Below are positions 10,916-23,492 of a stretch of DNA of 64,000 nucleotides, piece after piece. Position 1 is the first letter of the stretch. Each line of letters begins with the position of its first letter. The position numbers and the translations under genes are program-made. Origin of the DNA: Sordaria brevicollis (lineage: Eukaryota > Ascomycota > Sordariomycetes > Sordariales > Sordariaceae); NCBI GenBank assembly GCA_033439795.1, contig JAUTDP010000008.1, positions 2,356,001 to 2,420,000 of the forward strand, in the 5' to 3' direction. The notes below the pieces were generated by a model. The model had not been told where the DNA came from and ran no database searches. It saw only the letters and a list, made by a program, of their open reading frames with translations.

Positions 10916-12730
10916 TTAGATCTCATCAAGAAACACAGCAGTCCCAGTAGGCGCTGCCGGAACCGTGCTGTTACCAGCCGGGAACGGAGCGAGCGTGGCG
11001 CTGGCAGCAGCGGTGGAAGTAACAGTGACGGCCTCATCGGTGCAGGTCTCGTCATCCTCCTCACCCTCGCCAGTCTCCTCGCCGGTGGCCTCCTCATCAG
11101 GAGGGCAGGACTCCTCCTCACCGGTCTCACCAGTCTCGCCAGAGAGATCACTGCCAGAGTTGATAGCAGTGGTGGTGGCAGCGGCAGCGGCAGAGGTGCT
11201 AGTGGCATCCTTGTTGACGGCAGCGGGGGCGGTCATGGTCACGTAGACGGTGGAAGCGGGGAGAGTAACGGTGGAGGCCGGGATGGTGACGGTTACAGGG
11301 GCAGCGCCACCGGTGGGGCATTCCGCGGCGGCGGCGGTGACGGTAACGGCGGCGGGGCAGTTGCAGGTGTCGGCGCCGGAGCCATTGCCGTTGCCATTGC
11401 CGTTGCCGTTACCCTTGCCCTTGCCAGGGTTGCCAGAGCCGGTGGAGGGTGCAGCACCAGCGGGCTGGGTGACGACCTGGGTGACGGTGGCGCCCTTGCC
11501 AACGGTAATGGTCCTGGTGCCGGTGGTGGTGGTGGTCATGGTGGAGGTGGTGTCGACCTCGACGCCAGCGGCAGGGGAAGTAGCGGGGTTGGCAGGGTTG
11601 CCGCCACCGACGGCCTCAGCAGCGGAGGTGGCCACGGGAGCGGGGTTGGTCATGGTGATGGTCTTGACGACGGTGTTCTTGATGGTGGACATGACGGTGG
11701 TGGTGACGACGCGGGTGTTGCCGTTGCCGTTGCCGTTGCCGAGGGTGATGGTGATGGCCTTGGGGGTGGTGAGGGTCTCGACGGCGGACTCGGTCACTTT
11801 GATGCCCGTGCTGGAGGCCTTGTCGATCACGCTGGAGACGATGGAGGAGGCCTCGGTGACCGGGCAGACGGTGGTAGTGAGGACAGCAGTGTGGGTGACG
11901 ACGGTGGTGGCAAGAGCCTCAGTGGGAAGGGTGGCCAGGTCCTCAGTGCGGGCAGGGCAGTTGGTGATGGAAGCAGCGCAGGAGGTGACGGTCTGAACCT
12001 CAGTGGCAATGACGGTGAGGGTGGTGAGACCGGACGAGGCAGCATCGGCCGCAGCAGTGGTGGTAGAGTTGCTGAAGATGGGAGCGGAGGTGGTCACCGC
12101 AGCAGCGCTGCTTGAGGCAGCATCGGTAACCGAGGCAGAGGCGGTTGCGGGAGCAGAGGAGAGAGGAAGGGTGGAGCCGACGATACCGGTACTGGAGGCC
12201 TCAGCAACGATGCTGGAAGAGATGGACGAGGCATCAGCAACGGGGCAGACGGTCTCAGTGAGGACAATGCTCCTCGTCACAACAGTAGTGGCGAGCGCCT
12301 CGGTGGGAAGGGCAGCAAGATCCTCAGTCTTGGCAGGGCAGTTGGTGATGGTGGCAGCACACGAGGTGACGGTCTCGATCGAGGTGGCGATGACGGTCAG
12401 GGTGGTGAGAGACTGAGCGTCGGGAACAGTAGCCGTGGCATTGACGGAATCGAGGAAGGCAGGAACTCCCGTAGAGAGGGGAACGCCAGTCGAAAGAGGA
12501 ACGCCAGTCGAGAGAGCAACACCGGAAGAGGTAGCACCAACACCGGTGGAAAGATCCACGGCCGAGGAAGAGGCAATGGCAGCAGCCTCGGAGGAAGAGC
12601 TAGCAACAGCTTCGGCAGAGCTGACGGCAGGAACAGTGGTGTTGAAGCGGCGAAAGTGCATATGGCGAGGGTGAGAGTAGGCGGTTGTGAGGGTGGCCAA
12701 GAAGCCGAGGGCAATGGCAGAGGACTTCAT
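10916..12730 (-). CDS. Secreted Ser/Thr-rich protein with two long internal repeats
   Basis: A single-exon frame of 604 aa with a signal peptide (MKSSAIALGFLATLTTAYS). It then has short STGVPL repeats (about 72-90) and two 77-residue repeats at about 107-183 and 234-310. The repeats share LTTLTVIAT, VTSCAA.ITNCPA.TEDLA, LPTEALATTVVT and VCPV..ASSI, so each has three Cys. After these come Gly-Asn runs (about 322-328 and 421-431), a CNCP segment, and an acidic Gly/Glu stretch with four Cys near 540-575. Ser and Thr density suggests heavy O-mannosylation and a cell-wall or extracellular location. I see no C-terminal GPI signal: it ends FLDEI. No enzymatic domain is recognised. The strong codon bias creates long antisense frames, which I do not call. 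The stop codon lies about 360 bp from the MULE. Confidence 0.85.
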   Translation of the reverse strand: MKSSAIALGFLATLTTAYSHPRHMHFRRFNTTVPAVSSAEAVASSSSEAAAIASSSAVDLSTGVGATSSGVALSTGVPLSTGVPLSTGVPAFLDSVNATATVPDAQSLTTLTVIATSIETVTSCAATITNCPAKTEDLAALPTEALATTVVTRSIVLTETVCPVADASSISSSIVAEASSTGIVGSTLPLSSAPATASASVTDAASSSAAAVTTSAPIFSNSTTTAAADAASSGLTTLTVIATEVQTVTSCAASITNCPARTEDLATLPTEALATTVVTHTAVLTTTVCPVTEASSIVSSVIDKASSTGIKVTESAVETLTTPKAITITLGNGNGNGNTRVVTTTVMSTIKNTVVKTITMTNPAPVATSAAEAVGGGNPANPATSPAAGVEVDTTSTMTTTTTGTRTITVGKGATVTQVVTQPAGAAPSTGSGNPGKGKGNGNGNGNGNGSGADTCNCPAAVTVTAAAAECPTGGAAPVTVTIPASTVTLPASTVYVTMTAPAAVNKDATSTSAAAAATTTAINSGSDLSGETGETGEEESCPPDEEATGEETGEGEEDDETCTDEAVTVTSTAAASATLAPFPAGNSTVPAAPTGTAVFLDEI

Positions 12731-15559
12731 GTTGACTGATGTATGTATCGGTTCGTATCGAGTGATTGTTTGGGTCGTTCGGTTTCCCTCTTTTCAAAGA
12801 CGTGGTCTGAAGGTTGTAAAGAATGGTCTATTGCACCCAGGCAATATAGTTGGTGTTGATGGTTTCGAATGAGCGAAGATCGACTTCGCTAGACTGGCAG
12901 GTCAAAGACACTTGCTCGTAACAGAGAACGTAAAAGGGTAGGAAGAAAGACAAGTGAAGGCTGCTAGACTGGCTAGACGGAGGAGACAAGCAAAAGGAAT
13001 GATGCTTGACTGTAAAGAGACAGACCACGGAAAAAGAAGGAGCTACGAAGAAAAAAGAGATCAAGAGAGAGGTGTAAGAGGGGGGGGAAGAGACTTCTCG
13101 GGGGTTTTTATGAATCCAACTCTCACGAAGTCACAAACTCCCCGCATCCACAGCCAAGAGCAAAAGAACCCCTGTTGACGATGGAAGCCACTGCACGTAA
13201 ACGAGGTACATACAGCAACACTAGCAACGTCTGGCCACTGGGAAGACTCTTGGAATAGGGGCTCCACAGAGCCTTAACAAACCCTGACCGGGGCCTCTTC
13301 CATACAGAGCAGTCTCCCCGCTGTTGTCGAACGCGGCCAGAGGACGGAAAGGACTTTGCGGCCCCATCGGTGTGAAATGTGATGATGTTGGAGTACCGGG
13401 GCCCCGGGGTCCCAATGGCACCACGAGAACGAGGGTTCATCTTGTCGAGGACAGTTTCGCGAAATCCAGGAGTCCTTGGTTCACAGATTTCTGTAACACG
13501 GGCGAGAAGGCATCCTTGTCGTGACAGGGGTGGCATCAGGAGGCAGACGCAGGAACAGAGTTTCTGAGACAACCATACCAACGGTTGCCCGCCAATGGGG
13601 TCAGGTTGCCGACCTCCCGAATAAGATTCTAGGGGCCTCAAGGAGAGCACGGGAGGGCTAGGAGGCGCCGAGCCCACGACAACAGAAAATGTGCCTGGAA
13701 ATTCCTAGAAAAAAATAGCATGCATTGATTGATCGATTTCTTCATTCATTCGGAAAGACGAGAAGTGGTTTTGGAATAGGCAAGGTGAGTCTAGAGTTGT
13801 GCATGAGTTGATAGTCGTTGATGGTGGTGTATGTCATGATCCTCAACTAGTCGGTGATCGTAAGATGGGACGATCGACTCGGCTTTTGGGCGGTACAAGT
13901 GAAGAGTCTCTGAGACAAGTGATCGCCAGCAAAATCTGGTTGATGTCAAATAATAGAGCCGCGAATGTGTTTGATGCTGAGTCTCGGTTGGCGAGATGTA
14001 CCGTTTGGTTTCAACCGTAAGACCACAGTCATGGCGGGTAGAATATCTAAAAGTGGTAGTCAATACCTGTAGTAGTGAAGAGAGATGAGATGAGGATACC
14101 TCGGACTTTCCACCATTCGTATCGTCTCCTCATTCGTACCCAAGAACAACAACAATAACAGGACAATTCATTATCCATTATACCCTCGAGTTTAATGACG
14201 AGCGGATGCAAGGTGTTGGCGCGGCTGACGTGAGTCTTTTGTACATTTCCGTATACGTGCATTTATATAGAAACCAGGCCAATGGCTGACACTGCATGGT
14301 CGTGGCATGGTGACACGGTCCTACCATCCATCAGAATGGTCAGTCAGCTATTTTCAGCGCAGCACGTTTCGTCCGACTCTTGGATCGTGTTGATGGTCTC
14401 CTCTCGGCGTTGAAGTTTGACTCTTTGCATAAATGCCTGCGACTCCCTCCTTGGTTTACACTTGGTCTTGGGGCAGCTCCGCCCCCCCTTCCTAGAGGTT
14501 GTTCTCGGCAAGTTGACGAGGATGAAGTTTCCCCTTGACCGGTCGGGCCATAGTGGGGTGTTGATCGCGGGATGGGTTGCTCTTGGTGTTGAACAGTTCT
14601 TCCAGAGTCCCAGGGGCAGTTCGGGGTCTCGAAGGAAAAAAAAGAGAGAGGATGGAGACTGTTTCATCTTTTCCAGCTAGCGATCCGGTCGGCATCACCC
14701 GTGATTCGTCCGGTCTGCCAGGGGCCCCCCATTGTTCTCCACCATCCCCATCATCACGGAACAATCGAGGCTCGGATTTCAATGCCCCCAGTTCACAATC
14801 CAAGTTCATCAAAAAAAGACTTTGCAATCGCGTCCCCTTTCGACCGTCCCTGCCAAGCCTCCGCGGAGAGGCCGGCCATGTGAAAAGACCCAAAAGTTCA
14901 GACCGGATCGAAGTTCCATGGCAGGCATCGCCATGCTTCTTGTTTCTTCGGAGACCACTGCCGCGCGGGGGTTGAGCTCGGCAGCTCAGGGTCGCGGACA
15001 AAAGTCCGAACGGGCATCTCGGTGTCGTCTCAGGGGAAACTCATGGTCTCTTTGATGAAGAGCTCACTGAGGCATGGCTTGTGGAAATGCTGGGCTCTTG
15101 CCCTTCAACTGTGGGAAAGGCCATTGTCCAAGCAAACTCGCAATTGATTGCTGGTGTGCTGCAGGAGCAATTGCATTCCGACGAGGAAAACCGCAGAACC
15201 GCCCACTCGATTTAGAGCGTGGATTGCCGGATTTCCGGGGTGATACGAAGCACCGCGCTGTGACTGTCGGTGTTTTTTTTTTTTTTTTTTTTTTTTTGTC
15301 GTTGTTTGTGGAACCAGAGGCAAACACAAGACGGGAAAGCGGCAGGTGAGAAAAGGTGAGAAGAAACTGGAAAGGAACCAACCCAACCTCACTCAAGTGC
15401 TCAGTGCTCGACTTCCAAGATTGATGTAGAGAGGGTTAGGGTCTAGAATGCCGAGGCTCGTTCCCACACTCAAACGTCTTAATAGTCTTGGCGTACATAA
15501 AATCCGAGTTGAGCTGGCCACAACAAGCAAATAAATAGAAATCCCCCTCACACTCGTAA
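12731..15559. other. 2.8-kb intergenic region without a convincing gene
   Basis: GC-balanced and not RIP-mutated. It contains the upstream region of the secreted Ser/Thr-rich gene. Frames of up to 184 codons (13123-13677 minus) and 169 codons (14492-15001 minus) overlap frames on the other strand, contain no recognisable domain and have low-complexity composition. A spliced or non-coding transcript cannot be excluded. Confidence 0.5.
15273..15297. repeat. Poly-T tract (25 T)
   Basis: Uninterrupted run of 25 T on the plus strand, a length-variable homopolymer in the intergenic region. Confidence 0.9.
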
Positions 15560-15564
15560 AATTT
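15560..15564. repeat. 5-bp target-site duplication AATTT, left
   Basis: AATTT directly precedes the 5' LTR and is repeated exactly after the 3' LTR at 23493-23497. Confidence 0.9.
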
Positions 15565-15850
15565 TGTAAGGGTATCGCTAGGAAGGCCTAGGGGGACCCG
15601 CACAATTAGGGCATAGTAGCCCAAGACGATGGATAAGATAGCGGATAAGATAAGGATAGTAGGATATAATATAGAGGAAAGGATTTCGGAATCCGGGCGC
15701 TAACCGTTCCGGACTTATAAAGAAGTATATAAATATAAAAGAGGATAATTCTTAATTAAAGACTTATATTTAATTAAGTTAAAGTCTTTTTCCTAGAATA
15801 AACCTACTTTATACGACCTACTTTTACCCTTTTGTATTTATAATTTTATA
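15565..15850 (+). repeat. 5' LTR
   Basis: 286 bp, co-linear with 23207-23492. It contains GGATATAATATAGAGGAAAG and TATAAAAGAGGATAATTC, the latter a plausible TATA box near 15737-15745. Part of the CT content of its first 60 bases is better preserved than in the 3' copy. Confidence 0.93.
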
Positions 15851-15975
15851 ATTCTTTAACCTCTATAATTTTATTAACGAAGGCCGTAAATATAATTAAT
15901 AAGCGTAAGGAGAATTTGTATAGAAAAAGCACTATTGGCTCTCGTTATAAAAATAATATAAATTTAATATAAAAA

Positions 15976-18900
15976 ATGTATAATTACTTACGTATTATTA
16001 ATAATATAATTAAAAATCCTACCGATAAAGGGGTTATTAATAAATACGGGGAAGACGATTATAAAACGGTATCCTATAAACCTAAGAATAATATTACCCT
16101 AAAAAATCCCGGCGATAAATATAATAATATTAGCGATAATAAATTGTAATCCGAATTTATATTGTACGAAGAGGCCGAAGGTAATTTTAAATAAAAAATT
16201 TAAATACGGGTTAAGAAGCGGTATTTAATAAAGAATTTACGTACTTTTAACTATTACTACTTTAGGAGCCCTTATTAATAAAAGGAATATTATATTAATA
16301 AAATAGAATAATAATTATAATTAGAATTTCGTTGGGGTAAGAGCCCTTTAAAATCTAATTAGTATAATTATTCCCTATCCGTATATAATTATTTATTAAA
16401 CGAATATTTTTAATTCCGTTTTCGTTTTTATTTTTATTCCCGCTCTTAGTTTCGTACCCGTTCCTATTTCCGGACCCGCTCTTATTCCCTATCCGCCTAA
16501 TCCGATTAATTTAATTATTTTAATAATTTTTCCCCCGCGTAGGAACGTTATAGGTAGCGAACGTTTTACGAATGTAAGTGTATAAGATGGCGCAAACGCT
16601 AAAGATTCGTAGAGATAATATTATAATTCCTATAAATATTATTATAATTTATATAGAAAATTATAGGTTAAAGAAATAAAGAATCCTATTTATATCCCCT
16701 TATATATAATATTCGTAAATTAATAATAAATAATATAAACGTTAAAGTCGAAGATTAGATCGATAATATTAAAAACGGTAATTAAATTTATAAGAATATT
16801 AATACTTATTAATTTATTTAATAAGCCCTTTTTAAAACCGATAATTCTATAATTATTTCGTAGTATATATATTTTATTACCCTTTTCGACGATAAAGGTT
16901 AAAAGCGACCTATAATATAAGAAGAATTTTTAGGGTTTATCCGTAAAGAATATATTACCCTTGAAATTTACGAATTCGATATTAAAGAATAATTATTCTT
17001 TATACGTTAAAATAATAATAAGGATTTATAGAAATTATAAGATCGATATTAATATAATTATTAATAATTTAGTAAAAATATCGTTATAAATAAATAATTA
17101 GTATATAATTTCTTCTTTTAATTAAAAAAGGATATATACGATTATTTCCGTATATATTAAATCTTTATTAATAACCCGGTAGAGATTATTTTAAAGGTAA
17201 TAAATTAATAGACCGAATTTAGAAATAAGAAATAAACCCCGAGGGACGAAATAGGTAAAGGTCGTTATAACGAATAATCTTCGTATTATAAAGGGTTTTC
17301 GAATAATAAATATTCTAATTATAATAAGGATTATAATCGAAATTATAACCGGGATTATAATCGGGATTGTAATTCTAAAGGGCGAGAAAACTATAAAAAA
17401 GATTAATCCCTTAATAAATAGAACGGGGGTAATAACGAATTTAATTTAAGTTATTATAATTATAAAAATAAAGGATATTACGTTCGTAATTATACGAAAT
17501 ATAGAAAAATAAGTAATTAAGACCGGCCGAAAGAGAAGGTTACCGTTTAAAATATAATTACCGAATAAAATATTAGATATAATAATAATAAAGAAAATAA
17601 TTATATTTCGGATATTAAAGAATTAATAAAAAGTTAAACCTTATAAAAAAACCGTCGTTTAATAAGGTTAATAATTTTAAAACGGCCGGAAAAAACGGGC
17701 TAAGTAAGACTTCTATAATATTAATTACGTTAAGGGGTCGCCGATTAAAAGAATATATAAATTTAAATTTAGGAATAGAAGTTAATATTATATATAAAAA
17801 CTTTACGAAGAAATATAAATTAAAAAAAGTAGAAACCGGTATTCTTTTTATTTTAATAAGTACGAATAATAGAGAGATATATTACTATAAAGTATACGAA
17901 TTAATATTTATTTTAAAAAATTAAAGGAGTTAAGAAAGAGAATCTATTTAATTATTTTATACAATTCGAAAAAATAGTCGAATACCGTTATTATTATTAT
18001 TTATACCGGGTATAGGTTTTAAAAATATTATTATATATATTAATAAAAATAAATTTAAATTTAAAGGGGTACCCTTTATTAATATTATAATTCTCGTACG
18101 TAAAGTAATATATAGTAACCGAGCCTATATTATTAATTTAATTTTAGTATATAATTTATTAAAGCCGGATTTTAAAAACGTAGACGAAGATAAAGAATTG
18201 CCCGAAAGTACGGTAGATAATATTCTTTTAGCGTTAAAAGGGTTTAAAAATATATTTTCTAAAAAAAAGGTTAAAATATTATTATAATTATTAGATGTTA
18301 AATACGAAATTATTTTTAAGGAAAGGGAAAAAGTATTTAATATCCTTATTTACCTTCTATTTATTACGTAATTAAAAATATTACGCGAATATTTAAAGGA
18401 GAATTTACGAATTAATTATATTTACTACTCTTAAAATTCTATTAAGGTATTAATTTTATTTATATTTAAAAAGGACGGTATATTACGATTATATATCGAT
18501 TACCGGGGATTAAATAAAATTATTATTAAAAATTAATACCCATTATTATTAATTAGCGAATTAATAAACCGAATAATTAGCGCTAAAGTATTTTTTAAGG
18601 TTAATTTACGCGAAACGTATTATCGGATCCGAATTAAAGAAGGAAATTAATAAAAAACCGTTTTTAAAACGCGGTACGGTTATTTCGAATATATAGTAAT
18701 ACCGTTTAAATTTATAAACGTACCCGCTATATTTTAAATATATATATATAAAGCATTCGTAAAATTTATCGATTATATTTATATAATATATTTTAATAAT
18801 ATTTTAATTTATTCGAATTCTAAAGAAGAATATAATAAATATTTCCGTTTAATTTTCGAACGTTTATACGCTATTTAACTTTTTATAAAAACGTTTAAGT

Positions 18901-21190
18901 ACGAATTCTATAAAGATTATATTAATTTCCTCAGTTATTAAATTATTACGAAAGGGGTAATAATAAATTCTAAACGGGTAAAAGCGGTTTAAAAATAATT
19001 AACGTTTAAATCTTTTTATAATATTTAAATATTTTTAAAATTTGCTAATTTTTACCGACGGTTTATATACTAATATTCTTATATAATAAAATTTATTACC
19101 GATTTACTAAAAGGGAATAAAAATAAATAGAAATTAAATACATTTTATTAAATTAAGGAAGCCGATAAAATATTCCGGGCTTTAAAGGAAATATTTATAA
19201 CGGTATTGATCTTTTATTATTAAGACCTAATTAAAAAGATTAAAATTAAAATAAATACTTTATAAAGGGCTATTTCGGGAATTTTATCCCAATTTATAAA
19301 AGATATTTAATACCCTATAATATTCTTTTCTAAAAAATTAATAGATATAAAATAATAATAATATATAGGCTAATAAAAATTATTCGCTATTATAATTAAT
19401 TTAAATTATTAAGTATATTATTTAAAAGGACTTTTAGAACCGTTTATAATATTTATAAATTATAAAACATTAAAAAATATTATAAAATCGCCGGCGAACG
19501 ATTTACGTAAAAGGTTAGTTCGTTAAGTTTATTAATTATTTTAATTCAATTTCGAAATAAAATACTAATTAAAAAAGATAAACCTAATAGACGGTTTATT
19601 TAGGAGGTTAAATTATATAAAAGGGGATATAACTTATAACGACGTTTTACCGATTTTTTAAAAGAAATTAAATTTTATTTTAAAATTATTAAATATAATT
19701 AAAAAGTAATTAAATTCTAAAATCCTATACCGGTATAGAAAGAAATTTATAATTTACGCCTTCGTTAAATAAATTCGACGAATAACGTAGTCCGTTATTA
19801 TTATAAAAGATATTTTATTAATATAACCGATAAAAGGAGCATTCCTTTAAATTTTATTACGTAAAATCGCGAAGAAAATAGTATATTAAAAAATCCCTTA
19901 AATACCTTTAACGAGCCGGGAATTTTATATTATTATAAAAGGATTTTAATTTAGGGATTTAAACCTAACTAAACGGGTAGCGATTATTTAATTTAAAGGG
20001 ATTATAATCGGGGGATATAAATTAAATAATTAAGGGGTTCTTTATTTTAAAGAATAATTAATAATTTTTAAGGAAAAATTATTTTATAAAAAGATTTTGC
20101 GCTTTTATTATAATAATTTAAGGGCTAGTTATATAAATACGTTTAAAATTTTAGAATTTATTAAAAGGAAATTCTATTAAGAAGGCTTTATATAAAACGT
20201 TTAAAAATACGTTATAAAGTACGAATTATATTAGGGGATTTAAAAACCCCAATACCGACCCTACGGAGATTTCTAATTTTTATTAATACCCGAATAACTT
20301 TTTTAAAAAATTAATATTAATTTTATTACCGGCCTTCTACCGAATTAAAGGGCCGATAGGAAAATATACGACGTTATTTTAATAATTATAAATTAATTTA
20401 TTAAAATAGTTTTATTTAAATTTATTATTAAAACGTTTAATATAATTTCTATAGCGTTTTTATTATATAAATATATAGAATACCAATTCGGTTTACTATT
20501 AAGAATTATAAATAATAAGGATAAATTATTTATTAGCGAATTTTGGAAGGAATTTATTAAAATGCGTAAAATTTTACGAAAATTATTTATTATATTCTAT
20601 TTATAAATAAATAAGTAAATGGAACGTTTATATTAAATTATTAAAAAGATTTTACGTATCCGAGCTTTAGAAGGCGACTTTATATTTTAGAATAGGGAAT
20701 TCCCGGAAGCGGAATTTACGTATAATAATTCTATATACGTAATTATAAGAGTTTTGCCGTTTAAAGCTTTATACGGCTATTATTTATATATAGTCGAATA
20801 TATTAAGGGGTAGAATTTTATTAAAATTTAAAATATAAAGGAGCGATTATAGAAATTAAAAGAAGTTTATAAAATAATATAATGTTATTAAAATTAAACG
20901 ATAAAAGTGTAGAAGAAAGGGTATAATAAGAGGTATACGCCGATTAAATTTCAATTGGGCGATATTGTAAACCTATTAATTAAGAATTTCCGATTTAAAA
21001 ATAAGAAATTAATATTTACGTATATTAAAGTTAAAATATTAAAGAGAATTAGTTTTTAAGCGTATTAAATAATTTTATTAATATAATATAGCTAAATATA
21101 TAATATTTTTTTAATTAATTTATTAGAATTTTAAAAGAATAAAAAAAATAGAAATTACGAGATATTATTACCGGAATTGTATAATAAGTA
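15976..21190 (+). pseudogene. Ty3/gypsy gag-pol relic
   Basis: The probable gag start is the ATG at 15976 (MYNYLRIINNIIKNPTDKG..). The zinc knuckle is at about 17449-17496, reading YYNYKNKGYYVRNY where the ancestor would be CxxC....GHxxxxC, so Cys and His codons have become Tyr. The reverse transcriptase is at about 18465-18830: KKDGILRLYIDYRGLNKI, then KVFFKVNLRETYYRIRIKEG, then FNNILIYS in place of the catalytic YLDD. The integrase is at about 20230-20800, with NKDKLFISEFWKEFIKM and EFTYNNSIY..I.VLPFKALYGY. The integrase tail, FQLGDIVNLLIKNFRFKNKK, is near 20950-21010. Many in-frame TAA/TAG codons replace Gln and Trp. Boundaries are approximate. Confidence 0.92.
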
Positions 21191-21737
21191 AAAAGAATAA
21201 GAAATTAAAGAAATTATAAATTATTAAAGAATAAATATAAATTAGAAATTTTTAATTAAATAGGTAGGGTAGCCCGTAGAGTATAATATTTAGGAATTTA
21301 AAAAATATTTCGAGAATGCGCAAAAGGCGTTTTTTAAATATTAGAAAATTAAATAAAAGTATTATAGGAAATAGAATAATTAATATAAATAATATAATAA
21401 GAATTTATTATTTTATAATTATAGAGAATAATAAGCGCCGAATATAATGCGAAATATTATATATAAAATTTAATAAGCGAATAATTATTATATACCTTAA
21501 TAGGGATAAGAATTAAAAATTTATTTATTAATAGGAAAAGAAATATTATTACCGGCGAAAGATTTACGTAATAAGATAAATTAAAGGTAATTTATATTAG
21601 AAATAAAATACCCGGGGATTAATAATCCAATTTTAAATATTTTAATATAATATTAATTAAAAAATAGCCGTACCGAATTACAAATTAGAGTTATAAGGAA
21701 TTTAGAGAATCCGAATATTAAAAATTGGAAAAAAAGT

Positions 21738-22265
21738 TTCTTTAATATTTTTATTAAACCGGGAATTCCCTATCCGATAAAAATAAGTAATTAAATTAGG
21801 AGGATTTAAAATAACCAGTAAATTCTTTATTAAAATTATAAAAAATCCGATATATTAAGGGGAGAATTACTTTAATATTTCCTATTAAATTAAAGATTTT
21901 CCGTTCGATAAGGATAAAATAATTAAATTAAAAGAATTTAAATTAGCCGGTAAATTCTTTATTAGGATTATAGAAAATTTAATATATTAAGAAGAGAGCC
22001 GCTTTAATACTTTTTATTAAATTAAAAATTCTTTATTTAATAAAAATAAAATAATTAATTTAAAAGAATTTAAATTAGCTAGTAAATTTTTTATTAAGAT
22101 TATAAAGAATTTAACATATTAAGAAGAAAACCGCTCTAATATTTCCTATTAAATTAAGGATTTTCTATTTAATAAGGATAAAATAATTAAATTAAGAGGA
22201 TTTAAAATTAATTAGTAAATTCTTTATTAGCGTTTATTTATAAATAGTATTAAGGGTTATTTAAT
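21738..22265 (+). repeat. 132-bp (44-codon) tandem repeat, about four copies, in the retrotransposon
   Basis: The landmark CTTTAATAT/CTCTAAT recurs at 21740, 21870, 22002 and 22134, spacing 130, 132 and 132 bp. In one plus frame each unit reads as NISY.IKDFLFNKDKIIKL, then FKLA.KFFI.IIKN.TY, so the array was probably coding. It lies between the integrase C-terminus and the 3' LTR. Confidence 0.85.
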
Positions 22266-23190
22266 TTAAAGTAACTATAGCGGTTTAAACCGTAGAGAAA
22301 TTTATAACCTAATTAATAAATACGGATATTAATAGGATTCTTTAAATTAGGGAAATATAATAAATTACCGGCTATATAAAATACATAATCGTTAATCGAC
22401 GATATAATTTAAAATATTTCCAATTCCCGGAAATAATTAATATATATTAAAATTTTTATTAACTTAATTAACCGGTTAAAATTAATAAATCCTCCTTTAT
22501 ATTTTAAAGATTATAGGGGCTTAATTTTAAAAAAAAGAAAGGTAATTCGAATTAAACCCTAAAACCAATTCCGGATAAAATTCTAATCCTAATTTAAAAT
22601 AGAATTTCTATCCTACTTCGGAATTTTTTCGAAATTTTTAATTATTTAAAGCAAAACGCTTTTTATCCGGGGAAAGGACGCGAAGGGAAAAAAATACCGA
22701 AATAGTAAATAAAGCGTATAATATACGGAAATTAAACCGTTTCGGAATCGGTTTTTAAGAATCCGGTAATAATTTTAAAAGGCGAATATTAACCGTAAAA
22801 CTAATTAACTACTATAATACCGCAGCCAATAGGCGCAGAAATATTAATATAATATAAATAGCCGGGATAGGCGGGGATTATTACTTCGTTTAATACGTCG
22901 ATATAAATATCGCTAATCGGTTTTTAAATCTTTTAATAAAACCGTTTAGCGTAGAAGCGTCGCCCTTACGGGTATTATAATAATTATTATATAATAATAT
23001 AATTTAAGGATTAAATTAGCCGGGGGGGGAATAACGTTAACGCGTAAAATAAGAATAGATAATTAAATAATATAATAAAACCGAAGCGTAATGTAATATA
23101 CGAACGGAAAATAGGGTTTTTTAAAATAGGAAATAAAGTTTTTTATAGATTATAATAATTAATACTAGAATTATAAGGGATTATAGCTTT
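22266..23190 (+). other. 3' region of the retrotransposon, unassigned
   Basis: About 0.9 kb of RIP-mutated sequence between the tandem repeat and the polypurine tract. Reading frames are broken and I recognise no domain, including no chromodomain. Confidence 0.5.
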
Positions 23191-23203
23191 TAGGGGGGGG
23201 GAT
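23191..23203 (+). promoter_or_regulatory. Polypurine tract of the retrotransposon
   Basis: The run TAGGGGGGGGGA directly upstream of the 3' LTR is the expected plus-strand priming site. Confidence 0.75.
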
Positions 23204-23206
23204 AAT

Positions 23207-23492
23207 TGTAAGGGTATTATTAGGAAGGTTTAAAGGGATTTATATAATTAGGGTATAATAGCTTAGGACGATGGATAAAATAGCGGATAAAATAAAAATA
23301 ATAGGATATAATATAGAGGAAAGGATTTTAGAGTCCGGGCGCCGATTATTCCGGACCTATAGGGAAGCGTATAAGTATAAAAGAGGATAATTCCTAATTA
23401 GAGATTTATATTTAGCTAGGTTAAAGTCTTTCTCCTAGAATAGACTTACCTTATACGACCTACTCTTACCCTTTCGTACCTGTAACTTTACA
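23207..23492 (+). repeat. 3' LTR
   Basis: 286 bp starting TGTAAGGG and ending CTTTACA, followed by AATTT. Exactly the same length as the 5' LTR, with transitions as the main differences. Confidence 0.95.

Larger units (their letters stand above)
15565..23492 (+). mobile_element. RIP-degraded Ty3/gypsy LTR retrotransposon, 7,928 bp
   Basis: It is structurally complete: two 286-bp LTRs starting TGTAAGGG and ending in TATA (5', mutated) or TACA (3'), a perfect AATTT target duplication, and a G-rich polypurine tract just upstream of the 3' LTR. Inside, on the plus strand, is a gag-pol relic whose domain order (zinc knuckle, reverse transcriptase, integrase) is that of Ty3/gypsy. The LTRs differ essentially by transitions only, as RIP predicts. 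No intact reading frame is left. Confidence 0.95.

Noticed and set aside
11250..11996. 248-codon plus-strand frame antisense to the Ser/Thr-rich gene
   Set aside because: Shadow of the biased GCC/ACC/GTC codon usage on the minus strand; composition Val/Pro/Ala only, no domain, and the sense gene has a signal peptide and repeats.
13123..13677. 184-codon minus-strand frame
   Set aside because: No start context, no domain, overlaps equally long frames on the plus strand; looks like chance in GC-rich DNA.
21738..22265. Tandem repeat considered as a CRISPR-like array
   Set aside because: Units are contiguous 132-bp direct repeats without unique spacers, inside a eukaryotic retrotransposon.
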